Assembly (NCBI GenBank): GCA_026193355.1
Contig: JAPHTL010000184.1
Location: 1 to 5,676 of the forward strand
From: Rhodospirillales bacterium
Lineage (GTDB): Bacteria > Pseudomonadota > Alphaproteobacteria > Rhodospirillales > JAPHTL01
Reading direction: 5' to 3'
DNA length: 5,676 nucleotides
In this document: piece by piece, positions 1 to 4,400 of the stretch
How the letters are laid out: every line of letters starts with the position of its first letter
Numbering within the stretch: position 1 is the first letter of the stretch
Position numbers and translations under genes: made by a program
The notes under the pieces: generated by a model
What the model was told of the DNA's origin: nothing
Seen by the model: only the letters and a program-made list of their open reading frames with translations
Databases searched by the model: none

Positions 1-249
1 CCCCCGCCTGTGGCAAACCTTCAGAAGGCGCACCGCCAAATCCTCGCGATTTGGGTCGTGGTAGTTTCGCAGGATGACCGCAGCCCCAAGTGGCAGGCGT
101 TTGATTGCGGCTTCTGGATCGGGCAGTCGCGCCTCGTCCGTCATCAGGATTGCCGTGGGCAAGACAGCCCCGCCATTGTCGCAGTCAATAATCCGCCGTT
201 TGCGTCGGAACCGTCGATTGAGGATGGCGCTTTGCGATGCTAGGGTCAT
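1..249 (-). CDS. ThiE/TenI-like thiamine phosphate synthase family protein (5' part, runs off left edge)
   Basis: An open frame on the minus strand starts with ATG at 249 and stays open for 83 codons to the edge, so the C-terminal part is missing. The residues resemble the first two strands of the ThiE/TenI TIM barrel. LPTAILMTD (about 30-38) matches the first strand, usually written LYLITD. GAAVILRNY (about 55-63), followed by an amphipathic helix ending CHRRG, matches the second strand and helix, usually GxxxVQLREK...CxxxG. ThiE joins HMP-pyrophosphate and thiazole phosphate to make thiamine phosphate in the cytoplasm. In the QLREK motif only the Arg (R61) is kept here; Gln is Ile and Lys is Tyr, so true TMP synthase activity is uncertain. 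About 29 residues precede the first strand, rich in Arg (RRFRRKRR), an unusual basic extension. It is divergent from yggS. No thiamine neighbour or TPP riboswitch is visible. Family call moderately sure, activity unsure. Confidence 0.68.
   Translation of the reverse strand, partial: MTLASQSAILNRRFRRKRRIIDCDNGGAVLPTAILMTDEARLPDPEAAIKRLPLGAAVILRNYHDPNREDLAVRLLKVCHRRG
218..246 (+). promoter_or_regulatory. Candidate sigma-70-type promoter for yggS
   Basis: TTGAGG (218-223) and TAGGGT (241-246) are separated by exactly 17 bp and would place a start site near 253, about 54 bases before yggS. The site lies inside the divergent ThiE-like coding sequence. Matches to consensus are partial (4/6 and 3/6), so this is tentative. 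Confidence 0.2.
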
Positions 250-255
250 GGCGCT

Positions 256-284
256 ACGGTTCCCGGCCTGGGCAGGACTGTCAA
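256..284 (-). promoter_or_regulatory. Candidate promoter for the ThiE-like gene
   Basis: On the minus strand a perfect TTGACA (284-279) lies 17 bp upstream of AACCGT (261-256), a poor -10 box. The transcript would begin at or very near the ATG at 249, so it would be almost leaderless, and no Shine-Dalgarno is visible. The -35 box alone carries the call. Confidence 0.2.
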
Positions 285-306
285 GAAAACACACGTGAAA
301 ACGGCA

Positions 307-975
307 ATGAACGATCAAGATATCGAAAACAACCTGCGCACAGTGCAGGCTGCTGTGGTTCAGGCGGCGAAGGATGCCGCGCGAGATCCCGAAGCCGTGA
401 CGCTGGTGGCCGTCAGCAAGACAAAGCCCACGGAAACAATCCATAAGGCGCTTTTGGCGGGACATCGGTCGTTTGGTGAAAACCGTGTTCAGGAATCGCT
501 GGAAAAGTGGCCGGCGCTGAAAGACGCGTTTCCCGATACGCAACTGCACCTGATCGGGCCGTTGCAGACAAACAAGATCAAGGATGTTCTTGGCCTGTTC
601 GATGTGATTCAGACGGTGGATCGCATCAAGCTGGCGACGAAGCTGGCCGACGCAATGGCCGCTACAGGTCATCGCCCCGATTGTTTCATTCAGGTAAACA
701 CAGGCGAGGAGCCGCAAAAGGCGGGCGTTCTTCCCGCCGATGCCGATGCCTTCATTCGGGCCTGTGTTGATGATTGCGCTCTGCCCGTTCGCGGGCTTAT
801 GTGCATTCCCCCTGCGGATGAGGAGCCCGTCCTGCACTTTGCCCTGTTGCGTGAAATTGCACGACGCAATGGGCTTTCGGGTCTGAGCATGGGGATGAGC
901 GACGATTTTGAAGCGGCGATTCGCTTCGGGGCGACGCATGTTCGCGTGGGATCGGCGATCTTCGGTGCGCGTTAA
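307..975 (+). CDS. yggS: YggS/PLPBP family pyridoxal 5'-phosphate homeostasis protein
   Basis: This is a cytoplasmic PLP-binding protein of the alanine-racemase-like barrel fold (YggS/PROSC). It binds PLP and affects vitamin B6 and amino-acid balance, and has no proven catalytic reaction. The 222-aa product has all the family landmarks. VAVSKTKP carries the PLP lysine at K38 (K36 in E. coli YggS). FGENRVQE follows at about 58-65, then HLIGPLQTNK at about 81-90, VNTGEE(P)QKAGV at about 134-146, and a C-terminal SMGMSDDFEAAI...GATHVRVGSAIFG that forms the phosphate-binding end. I chose ATG 307 because MNDQDIENNL lines up with the E. coli N-terminus (MNDIAHNL). An in-frame GTG at 295 would add four residues, and neither start has a strong Shine-Dalgarno. 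The stop overlaps that of the convergent L,D-transpeptidase gene. Length is normal for the family and nothing is missing. Confidence 0.96.
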   Translation: MNDQDIENNLRTVQAAVVQAAKDAARDPEAVTLVAVSKTKPTETIHKALLAGHRSFGENRVQESLEKWPALKDAFPDTQLHLIGPLQTNKIKDVLGLFDVIQTVDRIKLATKLADAMAATGHRPDCFIQVNTGEEPQKAGVLPADADAFIRACVDDCALPVRGLMCIPPADEEPVLHFALLREIARRNGLSGLSMGMSDDFEAAIRFGATHVRVGSAIFGAR

Positions 976-1487
976 ACCGTCGCCTTGACGGTTAGGCGCG
1001 TATCCGGTCCGCAGTCGGCCAGAACCCTTAAAAGATCATCAAGCACAAGGGCGACGCAGCCTTCGGTCGGGCGATAGCCGGGCGCGGCGATGTGCATGAA
1101 AATGGCGCTGCCAAGACCTGCCTTGATTGGATCGTCGTTCCAGCCCAACACGACAATGATGTCGTAGAGCGAATCGGCCCGCCATAGTTCTTCGCAACGC
1201 GCTGGATAGGGCAAATGAACAAAGGTGTTGTAGGCCAGCGCGCCGGGGTCATCGCACCAGCCATCCTCGCGACCCAGTGCGGTAACGGGCAATGCTGTCG
1301 CTGGTTTTGCGATACGATCGGCGCGGAAGTAGACATGACGCAGGGCCATGACACCAACCGGGGTGCCGCCATCCCCCTCGCGTTTGTTCTGGACGATCCC
1401 GCTCCGCCCGATGGCGCATGTATACCGCCGGCCACCAAAGGTCAGGGTCCGATCCGGGGTAACGACGATATCGCCGGTTGCGGTCAT
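972..1487 (-). CDS. YkuD-fold L,D-transpeptidase family protein without signal peptide
   Basis: The 171-aa product is a single YkuD (L,D-transpeptidase catalytic) domain of the COG3786-like type. L,D-transpeptidases use a cysteine to form 3-3 cross-links in peptidoglycan or to attach proteins to it. Visible motifs, in order: KREGDGGTPVG (35-45), LGWNDDP (114-120), and the catalytic block GSAIFMHIA ending in H132, followed by GYRPTEGCVAL with TEGC at 141-144. His132 and Cys144 are the expected catalytic pair, with Thr in place of the common Ser in SxGC. No signal peptide, lipobox, TM segment or LysM domain is present, although these enzymes normally act in the periplasm. I chose ATG 1487, 16 bp after the stop of the upstream gene. 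An in-frame start at 1571 would add 28 Pro-rich residues and overlap that gene, and also gives no signal. It is probably cotranscribed with the 1504-2133 gene. The exact substrate is unknown. Confidence 0.85.
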   Translation of the reverse strand: MTATGDIVVTPDRTLTFGGRRYTCAIGRSGIVQNKREGDGGTPVGVMALRHVYFRADRIAKPATALPVTALGREDGWCDDPGALAYNTFVHLPYPARCEELWRADSLYDIIVVLGWNDDPIKAGLGSAIFMHIAAPGYRPTEGCVALVLDDLLRVLADCGPDTRLTVKATV

Positions 1488-1503
1488 GGCGGTCAACCGT
1501 CCG

Positions 1504-2133
1504 TCAGATCCGAAGGTCCAGGGGTTCCGCGGCGCCGGTAAAGGCGGATTTGGCGCCATAGGTATCGACAAAATGGTTGACGCGATGCAGGTGGGGCGAC
1601 GCTCGCCCTTGCGGTTCGGCGGCGGCCCGCTGTGCGGCTTCGGTGATCTGCGCGACTGTCGCGGGCGGCTCGGCGGCGGCGTACGCGGCTTCCTGCCGCG
1701 CCCATGCCAGAACGTCGTTGGTGGAGGTCAGTTCGTCGGAAAGCGCCGCGCGATCCTCGGGACCGGCCAATTGGGCGACCGACGTTTCCGCCGCGCCGTC
1801 GGATTCAAAAAAGGCGAAAGCGTGTTCGCCCATGTCCCTGCCGGTGCTTTCCTCGATAACCGTGTCGGTAATGGCGGCCACGGTACCGACCGGCCCGCCA
1901 AACAGGGTGCCGCCGATGATGCGCGAAGCCGGATCGATGGTATCGCCCGTCACATGGCGATAGATGGCCGAAACGATCGGGATGTGCTGCAACGGATTGA
2001 CGATGTCCAGCAGGTCCGAAAACGTGAAACCGTCCCTGCCGAAAGGCGCGAATGCACCATCACCTGTCGATGGGCCAGGCCCAGCGTTCTGGGGATCGGG
2101 AACGCCGAGCGCGGCGGTGGTCGTGACATCCAT
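1504..2133 (-). CDS. Conserved-looking hypothetical protein, probably sigma-54 controlled
   Basis: I cannot assign a function or a named domain. The 209-aa product has a Pro/Gly/Ala-rich N-terminus (1-33). A compact core at about 36-108 contains FSDLLDIVNPLQHIP, YRHVTGDTI, a glycine-rich RIIGGTLFGGPVG (71-83) and STGRDMGEHAF. An Ala/Glu-rich, mostly helical stretch follows (about 112-175), then a short tail, HLHRVNHFVDTYG (181-193). From memory the NPLQHIP...YRxxTGD...GGxLFGGPxG core recurs in uncharacterised Rhodospirillales proteins. No signal peptide or full TM segment is seen; the glycine-zipper-like stretch could be membrane-associated. ATG 2133 is the first possible start, because an in-frame TAA lies eight codons upstream with no start codon between. 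AGGG (2144-2141) sits 7 bases before it. The long opposite-strand frame here is Arg/Gly-rich and crosses the transpeptidase gene, so I treat it as a shadow. The real frame is supported by the promoter, the RBS and the 16-bp coupling to the next gene. Confidence 0.85.
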   Translation of the reverse strand: MDVTTTAALGVPDPQNAGPGPSTGDGAFAPFGRDGFTFSDLLDIVNPLQHIPIVSAIYRHVTGDTIDPASRIIGGTLFGGPVGTVAAITDTVIEESTGRDMGEHAFAFFESDGAAETSVAQLAGPEDRAALSDELTSTNDVLAWARQEAAYAAAEPPATVAQITEAAQRAAAEPQGRASPHLHRVNHFVDTYGAKSAFTGAAEPLDLRI

Positions 2134-2171
2134 AGGGGCACCCTGTTGCCAGTTTTATCCGACAAGGTAAT

Positions 2172-2187
2172 TGCAAGAGCGGTGCCA
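2172..2187 (-). promoter_or_regulatory. Sigma-54 (RpoN) -24/-12 promoter for the 2133-1504 gene
   Basis: Read on the minus strand the site is TGGCACCGCTCTTGCA. It matches the RpoN consensus TGGCAC-N5-TTGCW in every fixed position, with the essential GG and GC separated by the required 10 bp. It is flanked by T-rich sequence upstream. The expected start site is near 2161, giving a leader of about 28 bases to the ATG at 2133 that includes the AGGG ribosome binding site. RpoN promoters need an enhancer-binding protein. No clear enhancer dyad (for example NifA TGT-N10-ACA) was found in the 100 bp upstream, so the activator is unknown. Confidence 0.75.
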
Positions 2188-2302
2188 AAAGAAAAATGCT
2201 GTAATAACAAGGCGGTGCAGATATTTCGTCAGAAGCGGAGGGCAAAAGATTCCGGTTATGCGGCCGGTGGTGGCCCCCGGCGGCGAATCCTGCCTAGGCG
2301 AT

Positions 2303-3454
2303 CTAGAGGAAATGGCCGCTGCGCGTCGCCTTGGTGCGTAGATAAAGTTCGTTGTGCTGGTTGGATGGAAAGGCGTGGGGGACGCGCTCCACCACCTTGA
2401 TGCCCAGCCGCGACAGGGCCTCCACCTTGTCAGGGTTGTTGGTCAGCAGGCGCACGCGCCCGAACCCGAGCTGCCGCAGCATTTCGGCGGCGGGGATGTA
2501 GACACGTTCATCCGCGTCGAAGCCCAGCTGTTCGTTGGCGTCCACGGTGTCGGCGCCCCGGTCCTGCAATTCGTAGGCGCGCAGCTTGTTGACCAGCCCG
2601 ATGCCGCGGCCTTCCTGGGCCAGATAGAGAAGGATGCCGCCGCCCGCCTTGGCGATTTCGTCGATCGCGCCGCGCAGCTGATCGCCGCAGTCGCAGCGCA
2701 GCGACCCGAGGAGGTCGCCGGTGAAGCATTCGGAATGCAGGCGCGCCAGAACGGCCTCTTCGGGATTGGGCTCGCCGATGATGATCGCCAGATGCTCGAT
2801 CCCGCCGTCGCCGGGACGGAATGTGGCGATGCGCGTGTGTTCGGCGGCGTCAAGCGGAACGCGGGCCTCGCTCACCTTGCGCAGGCTGCGCGCGCTTTCG
2901 CTTTCGTAATCGAAGATATCGGCCGCGCCGACGACGAGAAGGTTTTTCGATTCGGCCCATGCGACCGGGTAGGCCGCCGCCTTTGGGTCGCTGAGCGGAA
3001 CGGCGGCGGTGGCGGGCAGCATGCGGGCGACCTTGGCCAGCCCGATGGCGGCGCTCTCGCAGGAAAACTCGGCGGCGGCATTGAGGGACCATTGCTGCCC
3101 GGAAACCTTGGAGGGATCAGCCAGCGGATCGGCCACATCAGCGGTGATCCAGGCGGTAAGGCCACCCTCGGGATGAGCCACCACGACCTTCGCATCGCCA
3201 TGGTCCATGCCAAGAACCGTGGCCCGTCGCCCGGTGATGATCAGATAGGGTTCTCCGCCGCCCAGTTCGCGCAAGCGGTCCAGCCCCGCCGGGGTCGCGC
3301 CCTCGGCCGCCATGACCAGCAGCGTCGACTTGTCGCCGCCACGAATGACGACGATTCCGCCGCGGCGCAGGTCCGAAACGGCGCGGTTGACGGCCGTAAG
3401 GGACGCCGGGCTGAGCGGCGTTGAATTGGCGGATATGGCGAGACGATGCGGCAT
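2303..3454 (-). CDS. ribA: GTP cyclohydrolase II with degenerate RibB-like N-terminal domain
   Basis: GTP cyclohydrolase II opens GTP to 2,5-diamino-6-ribosylamino-4(3H)-pyrimidinone 5'-phosphate, the first step of riboflavin synthesis, in the cytoplasm. The 383-aa product has a complete C-terminal catalytic domain (about 205-383). The zinc ligands are C243, C254 and C256 in HSECFTGD...SLRCDCG, with the same spacing as E. coli RibA. QEGRGIGLVNK (280-290), AYELQD with Y294, ADER (314-317), RLLTNNPDK (335-343) and a YLRTKATRSGHFL end follow. The first ~200 residues resemble a 3,4-dihydroxy-2-butanone 4-phosphate synthase (RibB) domain: AVSDLRRGGIVVI (25-37), VMAAEGATP (47-55), LTAWITADVADP and ESAAIGLAKVARMLPA. 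However, they lack the acidic DDEDRENEGD loop and the GHTEA histidine, so that half is probably inactive. I chose ATG 3454, which has GGAG 11 bases upstream; the frame continues to a TTG at 3493 but that start has no support. The gene is divergent from the response regulator and not in a rib operon here. Confidence 0.95.
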   Translation of the reverse strand: MPHRLAISANSTPLSPASLTAVNRAVSDLRRGGIVVIRGGDKSTLLVMAAEGATPAGLDRLRELGGGEPYLIITGRRATVLGMDHGDAKVVVAHPEGGLTAWITADVADPLADPSKVSGQQWSLNAAAEFSCESAAIGLAKVARMLPATAAVPLSDPKAAAYPVAWAESKNLLVVGAADIFDYESESARSLRKVSEARVPLDAAEHTRIATFRPGDGGIEHLAIIIGEPNPEEAVLARLHSECFTGDLLGSLRCDCGDQLRGAIDEIAKAGGGILLYLAQEGRGIGLVNKLRAYELQDRGADTVDANEQLGFDADERVYIPAAEMLRQLGFGRVRLLTNNPDKVEALSRLGIKVVERVPHAFPSNQHNELYLRTKATRSGHFL

Positions 3455-3499
3455 GGGGCTTTTTACTCCGGTTTTTCGCCCGAACCCAAGCAATATTCC

Positions 3500-3505
3500 G
3501 TTATA
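3500..3505 (-). promoter_or_regulatory. Candidate -10 box for ribA
   Basis: TATAAC on the minus strand, in a locally AT-rich patch (about 3490-3508), would start transcription near 3493, about 40 bases before ribA. No convincing -35 box stands 16-18 bp upstream, so support is limited to the -10 and the position. The leader is too short for an FMN riboswitch. Confidence 0.25.
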
Positions 3506-3609
3506 TTCATCCAGGAGCGTCCTGATGGGCGGCGGCTCGCTGAAACGTGAGCGGCCACGGCCCCGTGATTGGCACGCAGGCGGTTGCGCCGCAGTGGGAA
3601 ACGGCTAAA

Positions 3610-3624
3610 GTTCCGAAGCGGAAC
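3610..3624. promoter_or_regulatory. Perfect 6-3-6 inverted repeat, possible operator
   Basis: GTTCCG-AAG-CGGAAC is a perfect dyad with 6-bp arms and a 3-bp centre. It lies in the ribA/response-regulator divergent region, about 12 bp upstream of TATATT (3636-3641), so it would cover the -35 region of that promoter. This geometry fits a dimeric regulator, but there is no direct evidence of what binds. Confidence 0.35.
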
Positions 3625-3635
3625 GGCCATGTCCG

Positions 3636-3650
3636 TATATTTCTGATAAT
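3636..3650 (+). promoter_or_regulatory. Candidate -10 region for the response regulator-cyclase operon
   Basis: Two AT-rich -10 candidates overlap here in otherwise GC-rich DNA: TATATT (3636-3641) and GATAAT preceded by CT (3645-3650). Either would give a leader of roughly 15-30 bases before the ATG at 3674. Neither has a good -35 box at 17 bp, so initiation may depend on an activator. Confidence 0.3.
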
Positions 3651-3673
3651 CCGGGGCTTGGAATGATAAAACA

Positions 3674-4363
3674 ATGACGGCAGGCAAGCGGATACTCCTC
3701 GTTGACGACGACGACGCCCTGCGCGAAACGCTAAGCGACCAGCTTCAGCAGCAGCAGGAATTCGTAACCATTGGCGCCGCCACCGGGTCGGAAGCGCTGG
3801 AAGCGGTGAAGAGTGACTACTTCGACGTCATCCTGCTCGATGTGGGCTTGCCGGACATCGATGGGCGAGAGGTCTGCCACCAGTTGCGCCGCTCAGGCGT
3901 AAAAACGCCGATCATCATGCTGACCGGGGCGGATACGGACACCGACACGATTCTTGGTCTTGATGCCGGGGCCAACGACTATGTGACCAAACCGTTCAGG
4001 ATCGGCGTTTTACTGGCGCGGCTTCGCGCCCATATCCGCCAGCACGAACGCAGCGACGACGCCGTGTTTGTCATCGGACCCTATTCCTTTCACCCGGCGA
4101 CCAAGATGCTTGTGCATGGCGGCACCGGGAAGAAGGTTCGCCTTACCGACAAGGAAACGGCGATCCTGAAGTTCCTGTACCGGGCCGGTGACCGGGTTGT
4201 CGGGCGGGATATTCTTCTCGACGAGGTTTGGGGATATAATGCCGCGGTGACGACCCATACGCTGGAAACCCACGTGTACCGCCTGCGCCAGAAGATCGAG
4301 GCCGACCCATCCAATGCGCGGATACTGGTGACGGAATCCGGTGGATACAGACTGATACCATAG
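3674..4363 (+). CDS. OmpR-family two-component response regulator
   Basis: The 229-aa product is a cytoplasmic phosphorylation-controlled transcription factor. The receiver domain (about 6-120) has the acidic cluster DDDD (11-14), phospho-acceptor D56 in LLDVGLPDIDG, switch T84 in IIMLTG and K106 in VTKPF, so it should be phosphorylatable. The C-terminal winged-helix domain (about 130-229) shows RLTDKETAILKFL, the turn region GRDILLDEVWGY, the recognition helix THTLETHVYRLRQKIE and the hairpin TESGGYRLIP. These are all typical of OmpR/PhoB proteins. A Gln run (QLQQQQEF, 23-30) sits between alpha1 and beta2. ATG 3674 fits the usual N-terminus, and only a weak TGGAA lies 10 bases upstream. No histidine kinase gene is in the window. 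The cyclase gene begins 37 bp downstream on the same strand, so the two are probably cotranscribed. The target genes are unknown. Confidence 0.95.
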   Translation: MTAGKRILLVDDDDALRETLSDQLQQQQEFVTIGAATGSEALEAVKSDYFDVILLDVGLPDIDGREVCHQLRRSGVKTPIIMLTGADTDTDTILGLDAGANDYVTKPFRIGVLLARLRAHIRQHERSDDAVFVIGPYSFHPATKMLVHGGTGKKVRLTDKETAILKFLYRAGDRVVGRDILLDEVWGYNAAVTTHTLETHVYRLRQKIEADPSNARILVTESGGYRLIP

Positions 4364-4387
4364 GAATACCGCCCCGAAAACTTGCTC

Positions 4388-4392
4388 GAGGA
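4388..4392 (+). promoter_or_regulatory. Strong ribosome binding site of the adenylate cyclase gene
   Basis: GAGGA ends 8 bases before the ATG at 4401. It is the best Shine-Dalgarno in the window and settles the cyclase start. It lies in the 37-bp gap after the response regulator, which contains no terminator hairpin. Confidence 0.6.
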
Positions 4393-4400
4393 TCCCTCCG

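Noticed and set aside
292..297. CACGTG palindrome in the divergent thiE-like/yggS gap
   Set aside because: A 6-bp palindrome is common by chance in GC-rich DNA and nothing ties it to a regulator.
2263..2281. GCCGG/CCGGC stem with 9-base loop downstream of ribA, possible terminator
   Set aside because: The stem is only 5 bp and no T-run follows directly on the minus strand; not convincing as an intrinsic terminator.
1348..2400. 350-codon open frame on the plus strand
   Set aside because: It is Arg/Gly-rich, antisense to the transpeptidase and unknown genes, runs through the sigma-54 promoter gap into ribA, and has no recognisable motif. High GC produces such mirror frames.
2354..3424. 356-codon open frame on the plus strand
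   Set aside because: It lies wholly antisense to ribA, whose catalytic motifs are unmistakable, and its own product has no motif.
3569..3587. TTGGCACG...TTGC resembling a second sigma-54 promoter, pointing at the response regulator
   Set aside because: The GG and GC are 13 bp apart, not 10, and RpoN tolerates almost no spacing change.
3463..3687. 74-codon minus-strand frame across the divergent control region
   Set aside because: It overlaps the starts of both ribA and the response regulator, includes the promoter elements, and has no motif or clear ribosome binding site.
4385..4395. Adjacent CTCGAG and GGATCC (XhoI/BamHI-like) suggesting a cloning linker
   Set aside because: Composition and gene order are continuous across it, and it forms the natural ribosome binding site of the cyclase; most likely coincidence.
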